Shown here one piece after another: positions 34,711 to 42,095 of a stretch of 64,000 nucleotides of DNA. The notes under the pieces were generated by a model, which was given only the letters and a program-made list of their open reading frames with translations, was not told the origin of the DNA and made no database searches. Within the stretch, counting starts at the first letter, position 1, and each line of letters opens with the position of its first letter. Position numbers and translations under genes: made by a program. Origin of the DNA: Neoakkermansia glycaniphila (lineage in GTDB: Bacteria > Verrucomicrobiota > Verrucomicrobiia > Verrucomicrobiales > Akkermansiaceae); the NCBI RefSeq assembly GCF_001683795.1, contig NZ_LIGX01000018.1, forward strand, positions 58,977 to 122,976, read 5' to 3'.

Positions 34711-34725
34711 AGGTGTACTACACCT
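34711..34725. promoter_or_regulatory. Palindromic operator, copy 1
   Basis: AGGTGTACTACACCT is a perfect 15-bp palindrome around a central C. On the minus strand it fills the gap between TTTACT and TATCCA, which have -35/-10 spacing of 16, just before the gene starting at 34690. This placement suits a repressor site. Confidence 0.7.
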
Positions 34726-34736
34726 TGAGTAAAAAA

Positions 34737-34949
34737 TTAGTTGATCGGATCGCAACCGGCCTCGGAAGAGAAACCCTCGAAAAGGTGTACTACACCCTTA
34801 TGCAAAAAAAAGAGCACTTGGTCTTCCAGCGAACGGCCTTCCGCAGCAGCAGTCTTGCGCAAAGCCTCCTTCAGCTCGCGCGGCACACGGAAATCAACGA
34901 TTGCGCAATCTGCGCTCTGCTTCTCTTGTTTGTTGGGCAATTCTTTCAT
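34737..34949 (-). CDS. Ribbon-helix-helix regulator 3
   Basis: 70 residues. CAIVDFRVPRELKEALRKTA followed by EGRSLEDQVLFFLHKG is a ribbon-helix-helix (Arc/CopG) fold: one strand that enters the DNA major groove and two helices. The start at 34949 lies within the end of regulator 2, giving a 56-base overlap, which is long; no later start would keep the strand. The second operator copy is embedded in its coding sequence near the C-terminus. Probably a DNA-binding repressor or antitoxin; no toxin is evident. Confidence 0.7.
   Translation of the reverse strand: MKELPNKQEKQSADCAIVDFRVPRELKEALRKTAAAEGRSLEDQVLFFLHKGVVHLFEGFSSEAGCDPIN
34784..34796. promoter_or_regulatory. Palindromic operator, copy 2
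   Basis: GGTGTACTACACC, a 13-bp palindrome, inside the coding sequence of ribbon-helix-helix regulator 3 and 59 bases from copy 1. It could support cooperative binding with copy 1. Confidence 0.55.
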
Positions 34950-35118
34950 AGTCTTCGGCAGTGAGGGTAATATTTTTTGTTTCAAGGGTAATGATCTGCA
35001 GCACATAATCCGTAATGCTCATCTTATTCTTCCGCGCAAGCTTTCGCAGGCGCTCATACAGCGTACGCGGCATGCGAACGCTGAGCATCGTCTTGTCTGG
35101 ATCGGGGGCATTGGGCAT
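34894..35118 (-). CDS. Ribbon-helix-helix regulator 2
   Basis: 74 residues. MLSVRMPRTLYERLRKLARKN followed by MSITDYVLQIITLE is a clear ribbon-helix-helix domain with the strand SVRM and the N-cap SITDY. The C-terminal 25 residues form a charged helix (DYERIAQQTREAERRLRNR). Preceded by a promoter overlapped by operator copy 3, so autoregulation is likely. Overlaps regulator 3 by 56 bases. Confidence 0.78.
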   Translation of the reverse strand: MPNAPDPDKTMLSVRMPRTLYERLRKLARKNKMSITDYVLQIITLETKNITLTAEDYERIAQQTREAERRLRNR

Positions 35119-35126
35119 GGCGACAA

Positions 35127-35153
35127 ATTATCATAGGTGTAGTACACCGTCAA
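35127..35153 (-). promoter_or_regulatory. Promoter of regulators 2 and 3 with palindromic operator, copy 3
   Basis: On the minus strand TTGACG (35148-35153) and GATAAT (35127-35132) form a short-spaced promoter (15 bp; TAATTT two bases further gives 17). The palindrome GGTGTAGTACACC (35136-35148) lies between them and shares one base with the -35. Binding there would exclude RNA polymerase. Confidence 0.65.
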
Positions 35154-35170
35154 GAGAAATCCGTAAAAAA

Positions 35171-35365
35171 TTATTTTGCCGTCTCCTGGCTCTCGCAATA
35201 CTTCTTCGAAAGCTCCAGAATACACCGGGACAAAGACACCTTCTTCTTCCTCGCATTCTTCTTGACCCGCTCGAATGTCTCCCGATCGAAATACAAATTG
35301 AACAGCTTTTTTTCATCCTCTACGTGAACGTACCTTTGCGAATGGGCAGTGTGTTGCATCTTCAT
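35171..35365 (-). CDS. Ribbon-helix-helix regulator 1
   Basis: 64 residues. EKKLFNLYFDRETFERVKKNARKKK then VSLSRCILELSKKY fits a ribbon-helix-helix domain preceded by a 15-residue flexible arm. The start is placed at the ATG at 35365, directly after a well-spaced promoter. It heads the minus-strand series of regulators and precedes regulator 2 by 52 bases. Its own operator may be the separate palindrome at 35441. Confidence 0.72.
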   Translation of the reverse strand: MKMQHTAHSQRYVHVEDEKKLFNLYFDRETFERVKKNARKKKVSLSRCILELSKKYCESQETAK

Positions 35366-35373
35366 GACAAGTA

Positions 35374-35402
35374 ACGTTAGGGACATTTGCCGCATTTGTC
35401 AA
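35374..35402 (-). promoter_or_regulatory. Promoter of regulator 1
   Basis: On the minus strand TTGACA (35397-35402) and TAACGT (35374-35379) with a 17-bp spacer, 8 bases before the start codon, so the transcript would have almost no leader. Confidence 0.5.
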
Positions 35403-35440
35403 GAGTGCAAATATCCTTTTTTCAAAAAGTCGCAAATACT

Positions 35441-35460
35441 TTGTAACAACTGTGTTACAA
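35441..35460. promoter_or_regulatory. Perfect inverted repeat, possible operator
   Basis: TTGTAACA, four bases, TGTTACAA: an 8-bp perfect inverted repeat about 40 bases upstream of the regulator 1 promoter. No T run follows, so it reads as a protein-binding site more than a terminator. Confidence 0.45.
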
Positions 35461-35761
35461 CATCGAAAAAATAGGCTCTATGTCGCAAAATTTTAGACAA
35501 AAAAGTCAATATGATAGAGTTAAAAAAGCCCATGTTTAACAAAAGAAAACAATAAAGTTAGAATAAAATTCTCCCGAAATGCCCAACAGACAAGCACGGG
35601 AACCACATCGTCAGGGCCGCCGAATTCACCACTCTGCGCACCTGCACCGTGTGGCGAAAGACACACAGTCCCGAACACGCTAACAAAACACAAACGCGAA
35701 TTTTCACCCCGCCCTCCACCGCCCTCCGCAGCACATCACCGCCTATCGCAAAACATCCGCA
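35461..35761. other. AT-rich gene-free stretch at the edge of the phage-like module
   Basis: The first 110 bases are strongly AT-rich with A runs and no long open frame; the rest returns to normal GC. No tRNA, attachment-site duplication or convincing promoter was seen. Confidence 0.4.
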
Positions 35762-36751
35762 TCATCTCCCGGCCTCGTCCTCAGACAAACGAACGGGAAC
35801 CTTCACCAACCTCGCCATCAGCTTCGTGAACTCCTCCGCATCCTCCTTTGAAGCAAAACCGATCATCCCCAAAGCCCATTCCTGAGAAGACAACCTCACA
35901 TCCTGGCCGATATGAATCACCCAGAAAGGCACATCCGCCCGCATGGACGACTTGCAGTCTCCCGCACGCACACCCGCCAGCAACCGCTTCAGGGCCCGCT
36001 TGTCCGCATCGGAAACAACGACCTTCTCCGCAGAAAAATCATTACTCCACGGCTCCATATACCAATCATGCGGACCAGCCTCAAAAGACAGATGCACCCG
36101 TATAGTTTGCTTCTCCTCCCGGCAGGCCTCGGCAGCCTTCCGTATCAACGCACGGCAATCGACCACGGTAAACCTTACCCCGCGGAATTCCCGTCGAAAC
36201 TCCCATGCAGCCAAATCTTGATAGGGCATCACATACCCGGATTCCGGCGCCTCGAACACGAGATGGCGTTCATCCACACTCCCGCCTGCCGGGGCCGTTT
36301 CCGAACTCCACCCCACACTCCCGGTCTTCCCGTCATCACCCGGCGCATAATGCAAATGCCACTCCGACGCCTTGGCGCCGTTACTCAAACGCCTCCACAC
36401 ATCCAAATCGTCCCCTCCGTCGAACGCGACCACATCCTTCCTCGAGGCATCTTCCACCGGAGCCCAAACACTCCATCCGTCATCAGGCGCGTTCCAAGGC
36501 TTCAACCGCTCCTCCGCCTTGGAAAAATCGAACACCACCCTCTTCCCGGCCAGCGAAGCGGGAGCCACACCCGGCGCAACGCCTTCCACCACCTCCGGAG
36601 CTTCCACCGTCCACCTCACCTCCAACAGGCGATCCTGCCACCGCGAATGATAAATCTCCTTTTCCAAATCCTCGTCCGAAATGGAAAAATCGTCTCCCGC
36701 CATCATCAGACCGGCGCAAGACAGCCACATCAAAGAAACAAACGCATGCAT
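35762..36751 (-). CDS. Exported protein of unknown function (gene A of a duplicated segment)
   Basis: 329 residues with a signal peptide (FVSLMWLSCAGLMMAG). The mature protein has an acidic start, a Val/Ala/Pro-rich stretch (VEAPEVVEGVAPGVAPASLAG) and a C-terminal half with VRFTVVDCRALIRKAAEACREE and DVPFWVIHIGQDVRL. No catalytic motif recognised. A second, ruined copy of its first codons lies near 39990, and downstream neighbours of that copy have a decayed version just upstream of this gene. Confidence 0.72.
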   Translation of the reverse strand: MHAFVSLMWLSCAGLMMAGDDFSISDEDLEKEIYHSRWQDRLLEVRWTVEAPEVVEGVAPGVAPASLAGKRVVFDFSKAEERLKPWNAPDDGWSVWAPVEDASRKDVVAFDGGDDLDVWRRLSNGAKASEWHLHYAPGDDGKTGSVGWSSETAPAGGSVDERHLVFEAPESGYVMPYQDLAAWEFRREFRGVRFTVVDCRALIRKAAEACREEKQTIRVHLSFEAGPHDWYMEPWSNDFSAEKVVVSDADKRALKRLLAGVRAGDCKSSMRADVPFWVIHIGQDVRLSSQEWALGMIGFASKEDAEEFTKLMARLVKVPVRLSEDEAGR

Positions 36752-36799
36752 CCATCGGAATATAGCCCATCCGCCACACCACCGTCAAGCGCCTTCATC

Positions 36800-36960
36800 C
36801 GAAGCCTCGTGCACCCCAGCTTTATTTGCCATCCAGCAAGGGCTCCGGCTCGACAAGCTCGCACCGCTTCCTCCTCCGGAATGGTGAACACGGCACATAC
36901 CCGCGACAGAAACAACCGGAAACTCCTCTCGCACATACGATCTGGGTAAAACTCAAAAAA
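36800..36960 (-). pseudogene. Decayed, internally deleted copy of genes B and C
   Basis: The 324-bp gap between the exported gene and the amidase gene contains this remnant. On the plus strand GGCTCCGGCTCGACAAGCTC at about 36846 is identical to about 40207 in gene B. It then jumps directly to a 65-base block about 80 percent identical to about 40338-40400 in gene C (encoding the CAVLTISEEEAV region, here CAVFTIPEEEAV). The two parts are in different frames. The remainder of the gap is AT-rich with no gene. Confidence 0.65.
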
Positions 36961-37075
36961 CAGGCATCAATGCCCCAGTGAATGAATTCTTTGCCAAAAC
37001 AGCAAAACCAGTAAATAATCACACCGTCTTTTTGATACTTTTTCAGAAAACAATTTCACCATACCAATCAAAATT

Positions 37076-38170
37076 ATGTCAAACGATACAACAATCATAC
37101 CCGACGGCAGCAACATGCAAGACATATTTGTCCCTTACGCTGTTCGCCATCAATTTACGGAAGCCGTCAACACCGACGAAACCTCCATCCCTTCCAACCC
37201 CTCCTTTTCCAGACACGAATGGGGCGCCTGCAAATACGAATGGACAGGCTACATATACATTGCCGAGACTGTGCAGAATGCCAACATTCAGATTGGTGCC
37301 GACGATCTGGGAGAATTTTCCATTGACGCATTTCCCGATAAAAAGGCTACAGTCGATCGGCCCAACCCCGGCCCTGCCGGTGGTGGGCAGTATTACATGG
37401 GCTCCGCCGTTGAACTCGGCATCATGTACAAGGGGTATTACCGGGTCAAAATATCCTACACGAACATCGAATACACGGCATCGCGCAATGCGGCGCGATG
37501 CGAAGTATGCCTCAATGGCTCCCGAGTCAAATTCGGCGCACTGAGAGCAGTCAATTTAATGCCCAAAGACAAAGCGGAAGCTATCAAAAAAGGCTATACG
37601 GGCTCCTACATACCTGCTGAACAGATTGAGCAAAATCCTGCATCGGATCCGCGCGGACCGGTGGATTATATCGGAGCTCCGGGCAGAGAAAACTTCTGGG
37701 GAAAATTCAACCTACCTGAAGCAGCCTATCAAAAAGCACTGGCCGATGAACCCTGCGCCTCTCGCCTCAGCGTGGCGCTTAATCGCGCAGGATACCGCAT
37801 CGGCGCTTACATGATCAATGGCAACCAGGTTTCCGACAACATGCAAACCATCGGGAGCGACCTGATTGTCCTAAATCCTGAAGCGCCTTCAGACACGCCC
37901 GATGCATCATGGGGAAAACATATCCTTAAGAGTGCAGCCAACATGAAAAGATTCCTTCGCGAGAAAATTGCCTGTACTGCCCCGGATTATTATGAAGGGG
38001 GAGCGCAATACGACAGCTATGAGCAAGACAAAATGGGCGATATCGTCATCTTTGCTAGCGGTGGACATGCCGGACTTACTGTAGATGGGAACCTCCATGT
38101 TGCTGCGAGCATGCCAAAAGGCGATGTCTGGGTACTCCATCGGGAATGTTGGGACGAACCCCGGAAATAG
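37076..38170 (+). CDS. PA14-like domain fused to a Tae4-like peptidoglycan amidase domain
   Basis: 364 residues, no signal peptide. Residues about 15-150 look like a PA14 beta-sandwich: YEWTGYIYIAETVQNANIQ then IGADDLGEFSIDAF, with the DD pair typical of the carbohydrate-binding PA14 type, and later KGYYRVKISYTN. From about 200 on, CASRLSVALNRAGYRIG matches the catalytic-Cys helix of Tae4 amidases and MGDIVIFASGGHAGLTVDG their catalytic His strand. Tae4 enzymes cut the D-Glu to diaminopimelate bond of peptidoglycan and are secretion-system effectors. GC is visibly lower than in core genes nearby, pointing to transfer. A bacteriolytic effector or wall hydrolase is inferred; no secretion genes are in the window. 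Confidence 0.6.
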   Translation: MSNDTTIIPDGSNMQDIFVPYAVRHQFTEAVNTDETSIPSNPSFSRHEWGACKYEWTGYIYIAETVQNANIQIGADDLGEFSIDAFPDKKATVDRPNPGPAGGGQYYMGSAVELGIMYKGYYRVKISYTNIEYTASRNAARCEVCLNGSRVKFGALRAVNLMPKDKAEAIKKGYTGSYIPAEQIEQNPASDPRGPVDYIGAPGRENFWGKFNLPEAAYQKALADEPCASRLSVALNRAGYRIGAYMINGNQVSDNMQTIGSDLIVLNPEAPSDTPDASWGKHILKSAANMKRFLREKIACTAPDYYEGGAQYDSYEQDKMGDIVIFASGGHAGLTVDGNLHVAASMPKGDVWVLHRECWDEPRK

Positions 38171-38187
38171 AATACATACCCTCAACA

Positions 38188-38220
38188 AAACTCGCTGCCG
38201 CACATGCCGGTAGCGAGTTT
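38188..38220. terminator. Bidirectional hairpin terminator between convergent genes
   Basis: AAACTCGCT / AGCGAGTTT plus an inner CCG/CGG gives a 13-bp stem with one G-T pair and a 7-nt loop. It lies 17 bases after the amidase stop and 13 bases after the end of the convergent gene. T-rich flanks exist on both strands. Confidence 0.7.
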
Positions 38221-38233
38221 ATGGCAACAACCG

Positions 38234-38956
38234 TTACCTTCCCAGCAGAAGCCTGGCATGCACACTCTCTTCCACGATGCTGGCGGGACAAACCTTGATG
38301 AAACGTTCCATATCCGCGGTGTAAAATTTTGCAGGGCGTTCCCTGAGGTGGTCCAGCTTACGGTACACGTAAATGCCTCCTTCCTTCTTCACCTCCTCGC
38401 GCTCCATCAGAAGATACACGAGAACCCCAGGCTCTGAAACGGTCTTCTCCTGAATCTTGTTGGCGACAAAATCCTTCGGGGTGTACGATGTACCGGGCGG
38501 CGTTTCGTCGGTCTCCTGTATCACTTCAATAATGCTCCCCACCGGGATATTCCCTCGAAGCGATTGTACGACGCGACCTCTTGTATGCAGATCCCAGCGC
38601 AATGTACGTCTTCCTTTCTTCTCATTATATAAAGGCACATACTTCGACTCGAAATAGCAGGCCAGCACCAGCTCATCAGTCCGCTGCAACCGCTGGGAAA
38701 GCATGAGTTCTCCCGTATCTCCCTGTATTTCACCTTCTTTCCAAAGAGGCGGCCCGCCTTCTCCGACCAGCGGCACGGCAACATCCAGTTTCTTCCATTT
38801 CGCAGCAGGTAAAATACGATCCTCCTGAGATTGTGCATTTTCCTCCTTCGCAGCCGTAGCCGCGGACTCTGCCGCCCATGCAGGCGCGGCCAAAAGCATC
38901 CACGCGATCATTACTTTCGGCATTTGCCGGATCAATGCTGTAGAGATCGATTTCAT
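38234..38956 (-). CDS. Exported protein, paralogue 2 of a tandem pair
   Basis: 240 residues with a signal peptide (core VMIAWMLLAAPAWA, cleavage after AWA). The mature part starts with a charged Ala/Glu-rich stretch, then KLDVAVPLVGEGGPPLWKEG, LSQRLQRTDELVLACYFESK, IPVGSIIEVIQETDETPPG and EPGVLVYLLMEREEVKKEGG. The middle may be a small beta-barrel with a two-stranded GSIIEVIQ element. About 80 percent identical by eye to the gene at 39013. Convergent with the amidase gene. Family unknown; could be a periplasmic inhibitor but this is a guess from position. Confidence 0.72.
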   Translation of the reverse strand: MKSISTALIRQMPKVMIAWMLLAAPAWAAESAATAAKEENAQSQEDRILPAAKWKKLDVAVPLVGEGGPPLWKEGEIQGDTGELMLSQRLQRTDELVLACYFESKYVPLYNEKKGRRTLRWDLHTRGRVVQSLRGNIPVGSIIEVIQETDETPPGTSYTPKDFVANKIQEKTVSEPGVLVYLLMEREEVKKEGGIYVYRKLDHLRERPAKFYTADMERFIKVCPASIVEESVHARLLLGR

Positions 38957-39012
38957 ATTTTTATTTCTGTGTTATACTGCACATGTCGGCAGTGTGTTGA
39001 TTGAAAGAACCG

Positions 39013-39735
39013 TCACCTTCCCGGCAGAAGCCTGGCATGCACGCTCTCTTCCACGATGCTGGCGGGACGAACCTTGATGAAACGTCCAAGATCTTCGGTG
39101 TAAAATTTTGCAGGGCGTTCCGTCAGGTAATCCAACTTACGATACACGTAAATGCCTCCTTCCTTCTTCACCTCCTCGCGCTCCATCAGAAGATACACGA
39201 GAACCCCAGGCTCTGAAACGGTCTTCTCCTGAACCTTGTTGGCGACAAAATCCTTTCGGGTGTACGATGTGCCGGGCGGCGTTTCTTCTGTCGCCTGTAT
39301 CACTTCAATGATGCTCCCCACCGGGATTTTTCCGCGAAGAGCCTGCACAACGCGACCTCTTGAATGGATTCTCCATCGCCATGTAAATTTTCCATTTCGA
39401 GCATTGTATTGCGGCACATACTTCGACTCGAAATAGCAGACCAGCAGCAGCTCATCGGCCCGCTGCAACCGCTGGGAAAGCATGAGCTCTCCCGTATCTT
39501 CCTGTATTTCACCTTCTTTCCAAAGAGGCGGCCCACCTTCTCCGACCAGAGGCACGGCAACATCCAGCTTTTTCCACGGAGCCGACGGGAAAATACGCTC
39601 CTCCGGAGATTTCGCTTTCTCCGCCTTCGCAGCCGTAGCCGCGGAATCGTCCGCCCACGCAGCCCCTGCCAAAAGCATCCCTGCGATCATGCCTTTCGGT
39701 ATTAGTCTGGTAAAGGTTAAAAATATCAATTCCAT
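39013..39735 (-). CDS. Exported protein, paralogue 1 of a tandem pair
   Basis: 240 residues, same layout as its neighbour: signal peptide (core MIAGMLLAGAAWA), then the shared blocks on KLDVAVPLVGEGGPPLWKEG, QRLQRADELLLVCYFESK and PVGSIIEVIQATEETPPG. Divergence is highest in the signal peptide and in the region around residues 110-120. The repeat distance between the two genes is 779 bases, so this is a simple tandem duplication with both copies still open and apparently under selection. The signal start is uncertain because several Met codons are in frame. Confidence 0.72.
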   Translation of the reverse strand: MELIFLTFTRLIPKGMIAGMLLAGAAWADDSAATAAKAEKAKSPEERIFPSAPWKKLDVAVPLVGEGGPPLWKEGEIQEDTGELMLSQRLQRADELLLVCYFESKYVPQYNARNGKFTWRWRIHSRGRVVQALRGKIPVGSIIEVIQATEETPPGTSYTRKDFVANKVQEKTVSEPGVLVYLLMEREEVKKEGGIYVYRKLDYLTERPAKFYTEDLGRFIKVRPASIVEESVHARLLPGR

Positions 39736-39984
39736 ATTTTATTTAATATTAATAAAAATAGCCTATTTTTCAATAAAATTAAATAACTTAATCTTGACGC
39801 ATCGTCAAAACAATGGAATCACAGAGGAATTCCACAGAAAAATGAACCTCATTCAGGGCAGGCGTACGGGTATCTCAACTTTGAAAACTACCGTCTGCGT
39901 ATACTGGCCGAATGCGGGGCATTTAATCGATGCTTCTTTCTCCAAAATTTCTCTTCCCACCGATTTTGATGTTGACCCCAAACC

Positions 39985-40024
39985 GGTACAAGACCACCAC
40001 ATCAAGGAAACAAATGCATCACGG
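39985..40024 (-). pseudogene. Remnant of the 5' end of gene A
   Basis: The plus-strand stretch ACCGGTACAAGACCACCACA and the bases after it match 36711-36748, the signal-peptide codons of the exported gene A, at about 33 of 38 positions. The rest of gene A is absent here. The surrounding gap from 39736 is AT-rich and holds no other gene. Confidence 0.5.
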
Positions 40025-40249
40025 TCAAACGCCTTCATCCTGTGCATCCCGAATCACGGCATCATCCACTACCCAGCAAGGGCACCGGCTCGGATAACAC
40101 ACGCCGACCGGCCGCAAATCGAAAGAAACCAGCGACTCCTCCACACACAGAACCCTCTCCCCCTGAAACTCGCGGTAAAGCACCGTCCGCCTCCATACTC
40201 CCGGCTCCGGCTCGACAAGCTCGCACCGCTCTTTCTTGAACACAACCAT
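40025..40249 (-). CDS. Small hypothetical protein (gene B)
   Basis: 74 residues. ERCELVEPEPGVWRRTVLYREF then LVSFDLRPVGVCYPSRCPCWVVDD. Three Cys in the C-terminal half (CYPSRCPC) could bind metal, though no standard motif is present. Start codon overlaps the stop of gene C (TGATG), so the pair is translationally coupled. A degraded copy lies near 36850. Function unknown. Confidence 0.55.
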   Translation of the reverse strand: MVVFKKERCELVEPEPGVWRRTVLYREFQGERVLCVEESLVSFDLRPVGVCYPSRCPCWVVDDAVIRDAQDEGV

Positions 40250-40599
40250 CAGCGCTCCTCATACAGCATGCGTTGAACCTCCTCCGGCACATCCTCCCCC
40301 CGCATACGCCGCTCCACATATTCCTGCACGATGCATACCGCTTCCTCCTCCGAGATAGTCAGCACGGCACATCCCCACGGCAGAAACCAGCCGCACTCCT
40401 CAAACCAGAACCACTTTTTCAACTCTCGCGGCTCATCGTCGCCGGACACGACGCGAAACTCATCCCGCGCATACAGCCTCGGATAAATACGCGCCTTCTC
40501 CCCATCCAGCCAAAGCTCCAGCTTCAACCACTCCCGCTGGCCGGAATCCAGCGCAGGCATCAGAAAATACTCACCCAAAAGCTTCAACGGCCTATCCAT
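40249..40599 (-). CDS. Hypothetical protein (gene C)
   Basis: 116 residues, acidic and Trp-rich. Starts MDRPLKLLGEYFLMPALDSG; the centre has WLKLELWLDGEKARIYPRLY and KKWFWFEECGWFLPWGCAVL; the end is a charged helix. The alternation suggests a small beta-rich domain followed by a helix. No family recognised. Coupled to gene B. A fragment of its C-terminal half survives near 36900. Confidence 0.6.
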   Translation of the reverse strand: MDRPLKLLGEYFLMPALDSGQREWLKLELWLDGEKARIYPRLYARDEFRVVSGDDEPRELKKWFWFEECGWFLPWGCAVLTISEEEAVCIVQEYVERRMRGEDVPEEVQRMLYEER

Positions 40600-40682
40600 A
40601 TTCGATGCAGATCAAAACTCTTCCCCACGTCACGCAAACGCCCTGCAACAATCCGATCAACCACCTTTCCGTCAGGAAGCAG

Positions 40683-40757
40683 TGGTAGGCCCGGCGGGAA
40701 TCGAACCCACACCGTCGGTATCGGAAACCGATGTTCTATCCATTGAACTACGAGCCC
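40683..40757 (-). tRNA. tRNA-Arg (anticodon CCG)
   Basis: 75 nt with encoded CCA. Acceptor stem GGGCTCG with CGGGCCT-type 3' side, D arm GTTC-AATGGAT-AGAAC, anticodon stem TCGGT/ACCGA enclosing TTCCGAT (anticodon CCG, reads CGG), T loop TTCGATT. It sits 6 bases downstream of the ugd stop. Confidence 0.95.
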
Positions 40758-40763
40758 TTTATA

Positions 40764-42095
40764 TTACTGTTTTTTCTCAGGGTAAACGGATGCGCGTCCG
40801 ATCGAGTGGTACTCGAACCCGGCATGCACCGCATTGGCCGGATGGAGTAGATTGCGGCCGTCGAAAATAATCGGCAGATGCATCAGCTCCTTGAGTTTCA
40901 CCAGATCGGCATTGGCAAATTCTTTCCATTCCGTTGCGATAATCAGCACCTCCGCGCCGCGGGCGCATTCGTACATATCGTCGCAGATGGTCACGGGCGC
41001 ATCGCCCAGCACGCGGGCAGCCGTCTCGTTGGCCTTCGGATCGAAGGCGGACACGATGGCCTTTTCCTCGCACAGGCGGCGGCAAAGGTTCACAGCCACG
41101 GACTCGCGCACGTCGTCCGTATTCTCCTTGAAGGCAAGCCCCCAGACGGCGATCCGCTTATCGCGCAGAATCCACAGCTTCTCGCGCAGGCGGTTCATGA
41201 AGCGGTCGAGCTGCGTCTGGTTGATGCGCTCCACCTCTTTCAAGAGGGTAAACGGCACGCCCAGATCGTCGCTGATGTGGATGAAAGCCTTCACATCCTT
41301 CGGGAAGCAGGAACCGCCATAACCCAGCCCTGCGGCAAGGAAGTGGGGCGAAATACGCTTGTCCATCCCGATGCCTCGGGCGACGAGTTCGACATCGCCT
41401 CCGCTGCGTTCGCAAATGGCGGAAACGGCGTTGATATAGGAAATCTTGAGAGCCAGGAAAGAATTGGCCGCATGCTTGATCAGCTCGGCAGAACTGAGAT
41501 CCGTCTCCACGATCGGCGCATGGAACATCTGGTACACGCGCTTCATCATATCCATCGCGCGCTGGGAATCGGCGCCGATCACGATGCGGTCGGGATTCAG
41601 CAAATCCTGCACAGCGCATCCTTCACGGAGGAATTCGGGATTCGACACGATATCGAAATCCACCCCGGCGGGTGCGTAGCGCTTGATCGTCTGCATCACC
41701 TTGCTGCCCGTGCAGACGGGTACGGTGGACTTGTCCACAATGATGCGGTAGCCGAGTTCCGGAGTCAGGCACAGGGCAATCTCATGGGAAACCTTTTCGA
41801 TAAAGGAAAGATCCACGGAACCGTCCGGCTGGGGAGGAGTCGGCACCGCAATGAAAATAATATCGCTATTCTCGACCCCCTCGCGAATGCTGGTCGTAAA
41901 ACGAAGCCTCCCGGCATTCACGTTCTTCGTCACCAGCTCCTCAAGCTCGGGTTCGTAAATCGGAATCTCGCCGCGCAGCAGGGCTTCCACCTTCTCCCGG
42001 TTATTATCCACGCAAACGACTTCGTGCCCTACTTCGGAGAAGCAGGTGCCTGTGGTCAAGCCTACATAGCCGGTGCCGATAATGGATAACTTCAT
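40764..42095 (-). CDS. ugd: UDP-glucose 6-dehydrogenase
   Basis: 443 residues. Oxidises UDP-glucose twice to UDP-glucuronate with NAD, a precursor for capsule, lipid A or exopolysaccharide sugars. N-terminal Rossmann motif IIGTGYVGLTTG, then EVVCVDNNREKVEAL; AVPTPPQPDGSVDLSF, NPEFLREG, and the catalytic Cys in GYGGSCFPKD; C-terminal domain with GLAFKENTDDVRES. The related UDP-N-acetylmannosamine dehydrogenases lack this exact layout. Start at MKLSIIG; the frame extends upstream but without conserved sequence. Confidence 0.95.
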   Translation of the reverse strand: MKLSIIGTGYVGLTTGTCFSEVGHEVVCVDNNREKVEALLRGEIPIYEPELEELVTKNVNAGRLRFTTSIREGVENSDIIFIAVPTPPQPDGSVDLSFIEKVSHEIALCLTPELGYRIIVDKSTVPVCTGSKVMQTIKRYAPAGVDFDIVSNPEFLREGCAVQDLLNPDRIVIGADSQRAMDMMKRVYQMFHAPIVETDLSSAELIKHAANSFLALKISYINAVSAICERSGGDVELVARGIGMDKRISPHFLAAGLGYGGSCFPKDVKAFIHISDDLGVPFTLLKEVERINQTQLDRFMNRLREKLWILRDKRIAVWGLAFKENTDDVRESVAVNLCRRLCEEKAIVSAFDPKANETAARVLGDAPVTICDDMYECARGAEVLIIATEWKEFANADLVKLKELMHLPIIFDGRNLLHPANAVHAGFEYHSIGRASVYPEKKQ

